A DNA stretch of 64,000 nucleotides from Polytrichum commune (GCA_950295325.1 OX485808.1:34554527-34618526); one strand, 5' to 3'. Counted from the first letter of the stretch, positions 21,455 through 33,100 are shown. Notes: generated from the sequence alone by a model not told the origin. Numbers and translations are program-made.

Positions 21455-23557
21455 TCATATCCTTCCCACAGGAGTGATGAACGGCGCACAGTGAGAGGCT
21501 CCCACATTCGCAGTCTGCACTCGGCAAGACTGGAAAGTCTGTTGAAAATCTTGGACATTTTCTGTCAAAATGTTGTCAACGACAAAGGATGTGCTGCTGC
21601 TGCTGAGAATCTCCTGCATTACGAGTGCACCGTGAACACTTGCTCCAGAGTCCAAGAAGAAATCTGGGGGCAGCAAACCTGGCTCACGGAGCTCAAAATT
21701 GGCCGTGGAGGATACTGTGGTTGCAGCAATTTGGAGATCCCCAGCTTGCTGAGTGGATTGCCAGAATTCTTCAAGCTTGCTATCAGAAGCATGAGACTCA
21801 GAGCTGCATGTGTTGAAGGCTAAAGCTGATCCTTCTTCAGAGGTGGAGGGTTGGCAGGGTAGGGAGAATTCGGAGAAGGGTAGTCGGAGAGGTGGGGGTT
21901 GGAGAAAATGCTCAAGAGGTGAGAGAGTGGAAGTCGGTGACATTGCCATGAAAATGTTGTTGGTGGGGCTACTGGAGCTAATTGGAGTACAAGAACCACC
22001 ATGACCTGCACTAGGGCTATGGTGATGATGCTCCTGTAAGCTCAGACTGGAGGCCGAGTTCGCAGAGCTTTCAGGGTCATACATTAAATCTCCTTGACCT
22101 CCCAGAGAGTTCTGGCATTGTTGTTGCAGGGAAGAAGTCTCCCATTCCTGTAACACTTTCTGGTAATTAGACGGATCCAGTGAAGGGTTGAGCCTCGCTG
22201 CCGCAAGCTCGAAGGATTCTCGCAGCATGTCGGTGACTTGCGTTTTCCAGGACCGAATGAAGACATCGCCAACACTGGAGCTGGAGGAGCTGCAAAATTT
22301 CATCTCCGAGCTTGGAGCCATGTCGAAGTTGGAGCTCGACATGACTTGCGATAATGATGACTTGTTGAAGGAACTGAGGTTGTTGCTGCTATTAATGTTG
22401 CTGGAGAGGCGTGCTTCGGTCTCGGCTCGCACTCGGTCCCACTGCGACATGTGGGACAGTGTCGCAGACAGCAGTGGCTTCACGTCGGTGCCGCTCACGT
22501 CGAGGAGGCCGAGGTCGTGAGCCGCTGCGGCTTTGTGTGTTACTGGATCGATGCCCATTTGTATCAGCCGCTTCTTCAAGTGCGTGTTCCAGTAATTTTT
22601 TATCTCGTTATCGGTGCGCCCTGGCAGATGAGTTGCAATCGCCGACCATCTGGACACATTACACAAACCACGTTCACATTCAAACTTCCCTCCGCAGATT
22701 TAGCAAAAACATCGCATTATATCTTCGTCTCCGACATCGAATGGTTGACAAACTCTACTTGTTCTTGGACACCATCATTGCATCTATATTTAGCTTCCCA
22801 CCACAGCTTTGCAACAACAAAGCATGTTTTCGTCTCCGACATCGGAAGGTTGACATACTCTAAGTATTTTTGGTCACCACCTCCACATTCTTCACATTCA
22901 ACTCCCCTCCACAGATGTTGCCAACAGCACCGCATAGTGTCTTCATCACCGACATAAAAAGATGAACAGACTCTAAGTATTCTTGGACACCGCCACCACA
23001 TTCTTCACAGTCAACGTCACTCCACAGATTTTGCAACACTGCATTATATCGTCGTCACCGACATAAAAAGTTTTGGTGACACACTTTTTGAAGTACATTA
23101 CTCGGAGAAATTAGTACCTGTTTCCGAGCATGGCGTGCAGGTGGACGATCATCTGGTCCTCCTCATGGGAGAATCGTCCTCGCTTTATGTCCGGGCGCAG
23201 GTAATTCGTCCATCGTAACCTACAGCTCTTGCCGCACCTCAAAAGTCCTGTAAATTCATCCCCGGAAAATATCAGACACCACTTCAATCTCAGAGTCTAA
23301 CTCAACAGTCTCGCAACTGTCAACACACCATACCGACATGCATGAAAAATCAAAATTTCAGCGTCATTTTGTTCTGAGCTGAAGGTTAGGTAGGGCCTAG
23401 TTGCGCCCAGTGTCCACTCACCGGCATTCTTTGGGAGTGCTCGCCAACTGCCGTGGCCATGCTGCTGAATGTAAGCTACCAGCTTCTGGTCCTCGTCTGG
23501 TGTCCAGGGCCCCTTCTTGAGCCCCATTTTCTCGTCACAACATGGAGCTCTCCCCAT
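21455..23557 (-). CDS. R2R3-MYB transcription factor, subgroup 9 (MIXTA/MYB16)-like
   Basis: Three exons on the minus strand: 23422-23557 (136 bp), 23118-23247 (130 bp) and 21455-22649 (1195 bp). They join to 486 codons plus TGA, and all junctions are GT-AG. Introns are 174 bp (23248-23421) and 468 bp (22650-23117). The start is the ATG of [10 protein letters not shown], the canonical N-terminus. R2 has W18, W38 and W58; R3 has F71, W90 and W109. The R3 helix ends [15 protein letters not shown] and is followed by GIDPVTHK. The motif [18 protein letters not shown] (residues 153-170) matches the subgroup 9 signature. The bHLH-binding signature in R3 is not apparent. The C-terminal half is Ser-rich, with a possible activation-type YQKVLQEWE segment and a His run. 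Subgroup 9 members bind DNA in the nucleus and regulate cuticle and epidermal outgrowth, so that role here is inferred. The 130-bp middle exon and intron positions are the usual R2R3 pattern. Confidence 0.95.
22675..23090. repeat. ~109-bp tandem repeat filling MYB intron 2
   Basis: The word CCGACAT recurs at 22731, 22836, 22949 and 23058 (spacing 105, 113, 109). Each unit also has a CACATTC-type start, a CCxCAGATTTxGCAA-type segment and an ACTCTA-AGTATTxTTGG segment. The four degenerate units make up nearly the whole intron, leaving only the splice ends outside. Confidence 0.85.
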
Positions 23558-24380
23558 GACTGAACCTTCAACCTTTGAATCTCCACTCAAAACGTAACAC
23601 ACCAAATTCTTAGCCCAGTCTCCACTACCACACTCCACTGCACAATCCAACCTCACAAAATCCTTGCAACAGTTGCGCAATATATGTGGCCACCGACCCT
23701 AGAATCTCCGCTCCAAACTCAACCTACCAGAATCCTTTCTTCCCACTCTAAGTACCTCACCCAGTCTGCAAGTTGTAAGACTCTCCAGCGTAACTTGAAT
23801 CGAGTCCCCCAGAATAGTAGTTCACAACCAGCTCCTCAATCCTTGCAACTTCGCCGCAATGTGGGCAGCACCAACCCTTGAATGATAAAAATTTCCACTT
23901 ACAACCTACTTATTAACCTACCAAATCCTTTCTACTTGACAAGTTATAACAAGTAACAACCACTCACATTCTGAGCTACAGTACTACTCTCCACCTTTCA
24001 ACCGAGTCCACTGCAAAATCCTTTGAACCTCGCCGCAATGTAGCAGCAGCAGGCCACCGTCACCACAGTAGGTTGATAAGTTGGGCACCCCCGAAGCTGG
24101 AATTAATCCCTCCAAAACTCCTTCCCTATAACTTGTGACCTGCACCTAAGGCTCAACTACGTGAAGTCTTGTAGCTTGTTTTCCCCAAGTCGCCTGCAAT
24201 ATTGTGGCCACCGTCACAGGAGCTGAGACATGAGTCGACGACACCAGGCTGCTGCTTCCTCCGCTGCATGAAGAGAGTTCTTGAGTGAGTAGTGTCAGGT
24301 GATTTGAGCTTCGACGACCCAGAGACTGACTTGTGTGAGTGGGTGAGTGTGTGTGGAGTGAGGGGTTAGCTAGCTAGTGG
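23558..24380. promoter_or_regulatory. MYB upstream region with ~175-bp degenerate repeats
   Basis: Probably the 5' UTR and promoter of the minus-strand MYB gene. The word AATCCTTGCAAC(T/A) followed by TCGCCGCAATGTGG or a variant recurs near 23661, 23838 and 24012, each within a C-rich segment with CTCCACT-type words. This gives three diverged units of about 175 bp. I could not identify a TATA box confidently. Confidence 0.5.
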
Positions 24381-25917
24381 AAATTGAGGGGGAGGGGGGG
24401 GGAGGGGTGCATCCCAAGGGCATTAAGAGAGCTGGGGAAGGACCAAAAGGAGGATTCTCTGCAGCACAGGACCCACATGCAGGTCTGACACCACGAGCTC
24501 AGCCTCTTGGCCGCTGCCCTAACCCACCTCTCTCTCTCTCTCCCTCTCAGAGCTGCTGTCTCAGCACTTGTGATCGATGAATCAAGCCGCAACATTCACT
24601 CTGATTCACCTCATGAGTCCCAATCCCCGCCGCTGCTCCGTGCTGCTGCTGCTGCTGCTAATCGGCTACACATTTGTCAAACCCACGCTGATCAGCTCCG
24701 CTCTGTGGCTCTTCACTCCTGCCATCGTACTTAAGCCCGGCCTAACTTTCTCCGCATCCAGTTTCTGGTTGATGAATGATTTCTTCCCTACATTGACCCC
24801 GCCCGCCTATCTCATACACCTGCAATCCAAATCATAACTACCTATAAATGTCAAGTGAACATGGATACTTTCTACCCATAGATCACTTGCCCCTCGCAGT
24901 TTGGAGATCGATTACAACGTGGAAAATCATGTCAAAGTGGGAAGTGGTCATGTTTTGCTTAACCATTTAGTTTAACTTGTGAACACTATCTCAGTGTTGA
25001 GGAATTCTTTGCATATATGTGGTTAGAAACAACGTTGTCTCATTGGGCGTGGTGGTTGTCAGATGAAAAAATATGTAAGAAGTTTCTTAGTGACTAGTCT
25101 TTACGATCGTCGACCAAAAAATTAAGTCGACCTCAATGGGGAGCCGGTTGATTTGAATATTTAAGTCGACCAAACCAGTTCATTGGTTGAGTTGATTGGT
25201 CAATTATGCAATTTTTTTAATCCAACGTTTTTAATGTGTTTGAATCCAAATTTTCAAAATAAAAGTAAAAGTTTGTGTGTGTGTGTGTGTGGGGGGGGGG
25301 GTGATTGGGATATCAACCAATCAAGTTGATGTGGTGTCTATGTTTTTTGATTACCTCCTCCCATCCGAACAGACATGACAGGGATAACCAAGTTAGAAAT
25401 ATGGGATAGTTTACATAGTCCAAATGCAAAGTGGCTAGCCTATTGCGATTTGCACATTTTTGGCATGAGGATTTGTGGAGATGTTGAATTATTGAGTTGT
25501 TCCCATCTAATGGACCACACAAGCATTCCATTCATAACCTAGGTGAAATTGATTGGTCAAAGGTCTTTTTTGGCAGTCACATAAAAGATGGCATTTTCTT
25601 GTGCATCCGTTCCTTCAATTTTCATAAACCAAAACTTATTTATGTCCATTCCTTCCCTCGAAATAGCTTATGTCCAAAATTACAAGAACCAACCTACTAT
25701 GAATAAATTCCATTAATTTTAACCTCAAAACTTGAACTCCGTGAAAATTTCACAACCACCAGTGGATAAAATGGACTTGAAACAACCCTTTCATAGGCTT
25801 GGGGAGTTAAGGTCTCATTAAAACTGTACCCATGCTAGTAGTACTCCACCATATAAAGTAACTTGGTAAACAACCCTTATTTGGTTACTTTTCTTAATTG
25901 GACCTACAATTCATGAA
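24381..25917. other. Intergenic; CT-rich tract, CTG run and (GT)n(G)n
   Basis: (CT)n at about 24532-24550, GCTGCTGCTGCTG at about 24641-24660, and (GT)n followed by G at 25273-25301. At 25120-25200 several GTCGAC or GGTCAA words occur, like those of the palindrome arrays. No gene. Confidence 0.5.
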
Positions 25918-26156
25918 GGGGGACTCAGGAGATCCAACCACTAAACTACAGATGGGCCGGTTGAGTTTGAGAAATAACCAGTTCAACTTCAACTTCCCGG
26001 AAACTGGCAATCACTGATTAGACCAAGCTAAAGAATACACCTTAAATTAATAAAAAGAAACTGAAAGATATCAACATGTACTAATAACTGATGGACTTGG
26101 AATCACTTGGATCTCAACTGGGCTTACTCAAGAGTCAAAATCTCCCCGGACATTGA
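25918..26156 (-). mobile_element. ACCGGTT MITE, diverged copy
   Basis: Complementary family order: GGCCGGTTGAGTTTGAGAAA, TTCCCGGAAACTGGCAATC, TGGACTTGGAATCACTTGG, and the end AATCTCCCCGGACATTG. The left end is diverged and no TSD is clear. Confidence 0.65.
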
Positions 26157-26159
26157 ATT

Positions 26160-26470
26160 GGCACCTATATTTGAGCGGTATGTGGTTAAGTGTGGCTCCT
26201 AGAAATTAGAATGGATGCCAAAAAGGCATATGTTTGAAAGAGATTGGACTATGTGGCATTTGACGTTATATTATTAATTACTCTAGGTTCAGTAGTTAAC
26301 ATAATTAGGGGGCCTATGTGATCATTTCATGAGTACATGAGTATTCACTAAGTTGACCATGAAGGAGATATTCATGAGTTTACAAAATTATGAAGAATGT
26401 GGCTAAGATGTCAATTCGGTTTTGCTAACCGTGTCATATTAATTGCATGTTTCAAATCCTAGGAGAAGTG
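26160..26470. repeat. Dispersed repeat R3, copy abutting the MITE
   Basis: Matches 60695-60975: ACCTATATT-GAG, TGTGTGGTTA-G, AAAGAGATTGGACT, CAACATAAT, CCTAT-TGATCATTT, GATATTCAT and a final GTTTCA-ATCCTA. Partial relatives occur at 49080-49330 and 8320. Unclassified. Confidence 0.55.
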
Positions 26471-28160
26471 GATCAATTGAGAAACCATTGAGTTAAGATC
26501 CATCAATACCTCATACAAGCCTTATTTGGTTAATTTTTATTGTTTGCTACCATATAGTACACAAATTCTCTCTTATTGAAATTTGTGTGCATCCATGATT
26601 ATTGTAATTAACAAGTATTCAGATTATTCCGGGTTTTTTGACCAATTCCAAACTAAATTGTCACACACTCCTATTTTAGTATCTCCAGTATAGTGTCAAA
26701 TGTTTCTGCAAATCATGTTCAAGATCTTTTGGTACAAATTCACCTACACAATGGCTACATATCAAGTAAAAATAACAACACTTGAATCACAAGTGTTCAC
26801 ATTTCCAAAAATTTCTTGCATATTTATCAAGAGTCCAAAATTACCTAAATACTAATTAATTGACGAAGCCGCTAAGATCCATCCCATAATGTTGGGAGGA
26901 AATCTTGAATTGGTATGAACTTATGAAGTAGATTCAAAGTCCATTGACAATAAGCCATAAAAATGCAACATAGGTCCCTCCCCCTTCCCCCCCCTTTCCC
27001 CTCCAAATTATATCGACTATTGAACCTAACATGGTTTACAAATTTTGAGCACATATTACACATAGTCCAATCTGTTTAAAAAAATGTGTCTCTGAATTTT
27101 CTAGTGTTCATTCTTAAGCACCCATCATTCACATAGAACTAGTGCCATTCAAACCTAGGTGTCCAATTAAGATAAGTAACCAAATCAAGGCTACTTAATA
27201 ACTTATTGCTATGGATTTGCTTAGCATTGTTGAGTTCCATGGCATTCTAGGATCCATGACATGTATCCATCCCCTAGGGTGGCAAATCATGTGAAAAACA
27301 ATTGTAGGATTATCATGTTATATTACACGATATTGTGATTCCAATCTCATTTTGATCACCAAGCTAAAGATGATATGGGTACATTTAGAGGAATTTCTTT
27401 TAAAAAAAAGAGTCAACAAGAACATTAAGGTAAATATGCCTTAGTGCAAACATGTCACATTCTAGAGTAGAGTTGTTAAGGAATTTAATTGAGGTTGTGT
27501 GACACAAAAAAACAAAACTAACATTATATTAGGTAATTTGAGACTTTTCATTGTCTCAAATTAATATATGGATGACAACAACATGAGGTCACTCTAAACA
27601 TGGGCTACAACATATCGGCAAAAAATATATTATTAGTCCAATCTCAAAGTTAATGATTGGCCAATATAAGCACATTGGGTAGAGCACTCGAAACCTACTT
27701 CAACATAAAATCAAAGTAATACATGCATATTGAATTTAGAGTAAACCCTAAATCCTTCAGCCTACAAAACTAGAGTGTCATAAATGCATATTGATTGCAA
27801 CATAGGAGTTTTGTCCCAAACAAAACACTAAAATAAATATTTATTGGATATTATATAATATGGATATTCATCCAAACTCAAACTCAACATGATTTTTAAG
27901 TAACCCAAACTCTAGCCCAATTGTATTAAATACATAATGCACATATACTTACTAGTAGTCTACTATAAAATCAAACATGCTAAATTTATAATAATGGATG
28001 AAGAACAAAAAAATTGGATATTAATGGTGGTTGTTCACAACCAAACAACTTGACTTCTCTTAAGGTCTCATTGGCCTAATTCATTTGCAAGGATATTAAT
28101 CTATCTCATGATCACACAAGCTAACTCCCTCAAGCATGACACTCCAGAGTGGCCACGAGA
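26471..28160. other. AT-rich intergenic, nothing recognised
   Basis: No supported gene. A C-rich patch lies near 26971-27000. Confidence 0.5.
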
Positions 28161-28163
28161 GGG

Positions 28164-28493
28164 CTACACATCGGAGTGAACGAGGGACTCAAGGATGACA
28201 CCACCAACATCCTCATTGCCAAGTGGCTTTTGGTCAACACAGTCATGTGGGTGGACATTATAACGAGTACCTTCCACAACAAAAACTTTTCTATCATTAA
28301 GAAGGGCCAACTCCAAATTAGCCCATTCCAACTGGACAATGGGCTTCATCGATATTGAAGGCAAAGAATTTTGCACATGTTTTTCCTCTATGTTGTCATC
28401 AATCTCACCCTCCCCAACAATATCAAGTTCATCTTCACACAAAGATAACATAATGCCCTCATTTTTAAAGGAGCAATCCACTCCTCCACACAT
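28164..28493 (-). CDS. Unsupported 109-aa frame, possibly coding
   Basis: The longest minus-strand frame in the 27-29 kb stretch. Its first half is acidic (CEDELDIVGEGEIDDNIEEK). No domain is recognised, there is no clear splice or start context, and the neighbours are repeats. It could equally be transposon debris or chance, and I would not treat it as a gene without expression evidence. Confidence 0.2.
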   Translation of the reverse strand: MCGGVDCSFKNEGIMLSLCEDELDIVGEGEIDDNIEEKHVQNSLPSISMKPIVQLEWANLELALLNDRKVFVVEGTRYNVHPHDCVDQKPLGNEDVGGVILESLVHSDV

Positions 28494-28849
28494 TCCCTCA
28501 ATTGCGTTAACACCTACACACTAGTAGGTTGAAACAACCAACATTGTCAAACTCCATCCATTCAGTGTTTGGGGCGACCAACTCAAACTAAGCTAGAGAT
28601 AGAATTGATCAACTCAAACAAAAAGGCCCACACATGAAACACATAAATATATTCAAAGTTATAAGCTACCATTATGAAGTATTCTAATATTAAGCTATCA
28701 TTATGAATCAAAAATTTCTCACTCTAAATTGTTACCAAATATTATTCATCTCAGTTTGGACTAAGGTTCATGACACAAACATTTTCATGACATGCAACTA
28801 ATCGATGTGGAGAAGTCACACATGAAGGGTCGTTGTGGATTTGAGTTGA

Positions 28850-29245
28850 GTGACCCAAACCTTTGGTGAGCCACAATCCAAACCTTTTTATAGGGTTTGG
28901 ACCAACTGACCCAAACCCTTGAGCATCTTAAATAAGTTCAAGCATGAGTTGGGTCGGTCAACCCAAACCTTATCCTATGGTAAAGGGCCCCCAAATTCAA
29001 GTTCAGCAATGAAAACTCTAGTATGACATTGATTAAGGTTAACAGGTTTGGGTCACCTAACCCAAATAGTTTATATCCCTAGTCATATATCTATAGGATA
29101 TGCAGAAGAGTTTGCATTGGTTGATCCAAACCTTAACCCATAGAAAAAGCACCCAAGTTCAGGATCAACAATACAAATTCTATTAGTACATTGAATAGGA
29201 TGAGCAAGTTTGGGTCGACTGATCCAAACCTTCCATGAAGTTTGG
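28850..29245. repeat. Array of imperfect GGTC..GACC palindromes, unit ~165 bp
   Basis: Words such as GGGTCGGTCAACCCAAACCT (about 28951), TTTGGGTCACCTAACCCAAA (about 29047) and TTTGGGTCGACTGATCCAAA (about 29209) recur. The spacers also repeat: AAATTCAAGTTCAGCAATG (about 28992) resembles CAAGTTCAGGATCAACAAT (about 29154). A related array is at 33180-33830. Confidence 0.65.
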
Positions 29246-29484
29246 CGCAGAATATGACAGATTGCAAGGCGTGAACACAATGTGTACACAAACCATGGTA
29301 GATGGTTCTCAATGAGAGGGCATTCCAAGAGTTGGACAAGAAGAAGAGCAAAAAAATGATTTTTTCGGGGGGGGGGGGGGGGACAACCCTTTTTACCAGT
29401 CCATTGAGTCCACTCTTCCACCTAGGATTTCCAAGTTTCCACACTGGATGCCTTTTAAGTAGGGTTGTGGTGTAGCGGTGACTT
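29246..29484. other. Spacer with poly(G) tract
   Basis: G run at about 29367-29382. Two overlapping minus-strand frames of 103-112 aa cross it and owe their Pro run to the poly(G), so I do not consider them genes. Confidence 0.5.
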
Positions 29485-30331
29485 CAAGGATGCACGGGTA
29501 GATCACTCTAAGGCATTTTTGTGCACCACGTGCGGCTGGGGGATTTTTGTTTTGGGGCTATTTATCTTCAAGGGTTGAATTAAAGCCTCCCTATAATTAC
29601 TTAAATTTCAAAAATGACCCATTTGTTTGCACCCTTCCATTACTTATATTGTCCAAGTCACTGCAATTTTTTGTACTCTATATTCCTTTTAAGTAATAAA
29701 AGCTAATCTACTTCCTAACGCAATTGACGAGTGTTGAGGGAAAGCATGGAAACAAAGAAGGTTGCAAATAGTAATACCATTGCAAACAGAGTTATGAAGA
29801 AAACACATAGGAGACCATAGCAAAGTAATACCATTGCAAACATTGTTATGATGAAAACACATAGGAGATGCCAACACAAATACCATAGCGGTCATTGCAA
29901 TGCAAGTGACCAAAAACACAGAGCATAGTAAAGCGGGTTTAGAATTTACAATTTAGGGTGGAGTCCACAATGTTACAACGCGTACAAAATAACCCCAAGT
30001 ACACCACAAATAGGGTAAGGGTGGAAACAAAGGAAAAGTGTCCGTGTGTTCACAAACACAACATGCGGTTTATAAAATGCTGAACCATTTACATACCATA
30101 CTAAACATACCTTCTAGGATCCTTATCTTCAGCCCCTATATTAATCTTACAAAAAAATAATGGCCCACGTTTTATGTCCATCTAACTTATAATGGGATTG
30201 TCTACATTTAATGGCCCCTTCATTATTTGGAATTCCTTTATAATTTTTATTTCAAATGATTTTAATCCTCTCTATATTATGCCGCACGTCGTTTTTTAAA
30301 TGCACTAAGTGATCTACCCGTGCAAGGATGC
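29485..30331 (+). mobile_element. Mutator-like MITE with 9-bp TSD
   Basis: The 829-bp element 29494-30322 is flanked by CAAGGATGC (29485-29493 and 30323-30331). The termini are inverted: the left end ACGGGTAGATCACT...CACGTGCGGC mirrors the right end, whose complement begins CACGGGTAGATCACT and reaches GACGTGCGGC, about 43 bp. An internal ~57-bp direct duplication contains TAATACCATTGCAAACA (about 29781 and 29828). There is no transposase. A 9-bp TSD plus long TIRs is the Mutator-like pattern. Confidence 0.8.
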
Positions 30332-30785
30332 TTTTAGAAAATTTCTGTTGCGTTATTATAACATATGCCCAAATGCACTCATTGGCAAAAAGTTGTGCAC
30401 CATAGTGAAGGATTGGTTTAGTTTTGTAATTAGAGTTGAGAGGCAAGGGTTTGAGTACTTGGTTGAGTGAGAACAAGATGAATTTGTGTCGGTGGGTTGG
30501 TAATAATGAAAGGGAGTTGGGGTGCAAACATGAGCCCTTGACCTACCAACGTGGCACCCTAAGTGGAAGTAGTTTAATGAGGTCCAATATGGATCACTTC
30601 TAGAAGAAAGTGTTTACAAATGAACCTAGGGGATGATTTGTACTAAACACATATGGGTAATGTGACTGCACAAATGGGGCATTAATTTCACGTTTGTTGT
30701 TCTATGTATATTACATATGCTACACAATGTTTAATAGGTTGTAGTGATGTAGATGTATGCCTAAGAATCTCTAACAAATATAACA
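30332..30785. other. Intergenic, nothing recognised
   Basis: AT-rich with no supported gene. Confidence 0.45.
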
Positions 30786-30788
30786 TTT

Positions 30789-30997
30789 GGACATTTTACG
30801 TGGTCATAACATTATTGAGCAGCATGCATTCATTAATGTAGGCCGTGAGAATATAACCATGGGATGCCCCGACCTAGTGCAAGGAAACTCATATGAAATC
30901 TGAATATGCACTAGGTTGGCACATCCCATGGTTATATTCTCAAGGTCCACATGAACGCACCCAACTACTTAATATTGTTATGGTATAGAATGTACAA
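30789..30997. ncRNA. Long fold-back, possible small-RNA precursor
   Basis: The arms 30789-30881 and 30907-30997 pair around a 25-nt loop (30882-30906). A 20-bp block is perfect (30847-30866 with 30922-30941), and ACCTAGTGCA (30872-30881) pairs perfectly with 30907-30916. Beyond these, pairing continues with scattered mismatches to CATAACA-TATT near 30805/30975. Size and mismatch pattern resemble a plant MIRNA precursor or a small fold-back transposon. I do not recognise the sequence as a known miRNA. Confidence 0.5.
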
Positions 30998-30999
30998 CA

Positions 31000-31932
31000 T
31001 ACATTTTTTTCTTCTAAATTGGCTTATGTTGGTATCAAAAAAGACCCAATAACAAGTGGGGATATGATTGCATTGATCATTTGATGGTAGACTTAAAAAA
31101 ATAAATGTAATTTTAATGGTAGCTTTATGGCATATAATTATATTGCAAACTTTGATGCTTATAAGTTACATATGGGGGATGAAAAAGTATCCAACAACTT
31201 TACTGATAAGATTTACTAGACTTTTGTTTTATACATAGGATAAGGGTTGTTCAAAAGTATATTTGTATACTTATCTTGATGACTTTATATAATTGTACTT
31301 TTTTTTGTAAACATAAAATTGTTTTTATTTTGATAATTGAATTGTAGATTTATTAGTTGATTTTACACAAAATATTTGTAAATACTCTTGGATTTGTTTA
31401 CTGTATATTGCAAACACACATGATTATTGGTATTACTTTTAGGCACTCGAACACTTATTTTAAACATCATAGAAGTTAAAGAACATGAAAAATGAATAGA
31501 GCATTCCAATACACCTTACTTGACCTAAGATTAAGTCAATTATGAAAGGGTATACGTTTAAAAACCAAGGGTGGCACATGTTCCCGCGGACCCTGTTCCT
31601 AGGTGCGCCTATTCATGCGGAAATCGTTTCACCAATCCAACGCAAACCCTAGTTTATTTTCTTTCCCTTTCTCTCTCGCTCCCCTCCACCTCGTGAAGCA
31701 CTGGTCCACTTCACCACTTGAGGGAGGGCAATAAGGAGAGCAAGAGCAAGAGAGTGCAAAAGACGAGAGAGAGAGTAGAGAATGAAAAATATTGAGGGGA
31801 AATTTGAGATGGACAAAACAAAGAATGGGAGAGAAGGAGGGGGCTTGAGTTTGTTTGAGGGAGAGGTTTGATAAGAAGAGGGTTTGAAGTATGTTGTTTG
31901 AGGTTGAGAGGTTTGAGAGAGATACTCTAAAG
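31000..31932. other. AT-rich intergenic, GA-rich at 31660-31930
   Basis: The right part is purine-rich on the plus strand with repeated GAGAG words. It explains the 95-aa minus-strand frame there. No gene. Confidence 0.5.
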
Positions 31933-32312
31933 GCACGGGTAGATCACTTAGTGCATTTTAAAAACAACGCGCGGCATAATATAGAGAGGATTAAAATCAT
32001 TTGAAATAAAAATTATAAAGGAATTCCAAATAATGAAGGGGCCATTAAATGTAGACAATCCCATTATAAGTTAGATGGACATAAAACGTGGGCCATTCTT
32101 TTTTTGTAAAATTAATATAGGGGCTGAAGATAAGGATCCTAGAAGGTATGTTTAGTATGGTATGTAAATGGGTTTAGGACTCACGGGGATGGATGATAAT
32201 TAGGATTTATGTTTGTCCAAAAATGGATGAAAAGGGAATGCGCCGTTGTTGAAAGGAATATAGAGTACAAAAAATTACAGTGACTTGGACAATATAAGTA
32301 ATGGAAGGAGAT
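31933..32312 (-). mobile_element. Truncated, inverted relative of the 29494-30322 MITE
   Basis: 31933-32170 is nearly identical to the complement of 30090-30337, beginning GCACGGGTAGATCACTTAGT. 32256-32312 matches the complement of about 29640-29690 (CAGTGACTTGGACAATATAA), so internal sequence is deleted and the far TIR is missing. Together the two elements form a ~245-bp inverted repeat with arms about 1.6 kb apart. Confidence 0.8.
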
Positions 32313-33100
32313 AAGTAGTTCTCACAAACATTTTTTTTATAATGAGAGCATACATATTGAATTGCAGAAAAGGTTATGTGTTGAAATTCGTTGATGTTGT
32401 CATTATCTTTATTTCTTTGTTATGTTTGTTATGTTTGGCCGCAAGCATGGTCAAGTACACAATCCCATTACCATGTGTAGGCTTAAGTGAAAGTGATTCA
32501 AAAATATATACTAGTTTTGAATTTTGTGGAAGAAAAAATCATAAACATTTGGAAAGTACATTGGTCAACAAAGCCAAGCAATTTCTACTGAAAATTTTTA
32601 ATTTCAAAAAACATTTACATATTTTAGAAGATGGTGGAAGTAGTGTGCAAGTAGTGTGCAAGTAGATCTATTGAACACAAAATTTCTTTAAAAAAAATTT
32701 AAATGATAAAATTCCATAAAATTGATTTTTTTCTACAAATTTTTGTATTGGTGCCCTAAAGACTATAATGTAATCAAGAAATTTAAAAAAAAAACCAACT
32801 TCAAATATATAAGGCCATGAATTTGCACCCCAAAACCAAATCTAGTCATTACATTTTGAATAGCAATTTTAATTATAAGTTTGAAGATCTCATTTTGATA
32901 TCTTATATTTGAGTACCTAACACAACAATAGAGGGCACCTTGAATAAATCCGATTTAAACAACACTTTGATACTACTTTTAGGCGTTTGACCAAAAAAAT
33001 GGTTTTAATATACCGGAGCATTTTTTGGGTGTATTTGACTATGTTTGCTCTTGTTTTTCATCTTTTTTAGGTTTTTTTTTTTTTATCATTATGTAACCCT
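32313..33100. other. AT-rich; unsupported 107-aa frame at 32342-32665 (+)
   Basis: The frame has a hydrophobic segment near its start (VVIIFISLLCLLCLAASMV), as a membrane peptide would. There is no homology, splice or promoter evidence, and AT-rich DNA yields such Ile/Leu/Phe-rich frames easily. Confidence 0.3.

Noticed and set aside
22188-22957. Plus-strand frames of 110-168 aa
   Set aside because: They are antisense to MYB exon 3 and intron 2; the minus-strand gene explains them.
23297-23680. Longer MYB start at an upstream in-frame ATG (23680)
   Set aside because: The conserved MGRAPCC start lies at 23557 with a good context; the upstream residues resemble no MYB N-terminus.
29083-29444. 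Overlapping 103- and 112-aa minus-strand frames
   Set aside because: Both pass through a poly(G) tract and the palindrome array and show no domain.
30252-30527. 91-aa minus-strand frame
   Set aside because: It overlaps the MITE terminus and its TSD, so it is incidental.
31649-31936. 95-aa Ser/Pro/Leu-rich minus-strand frame
   Set aside because: It arises from a GA-rich stretch and lacks any recognisable motif.
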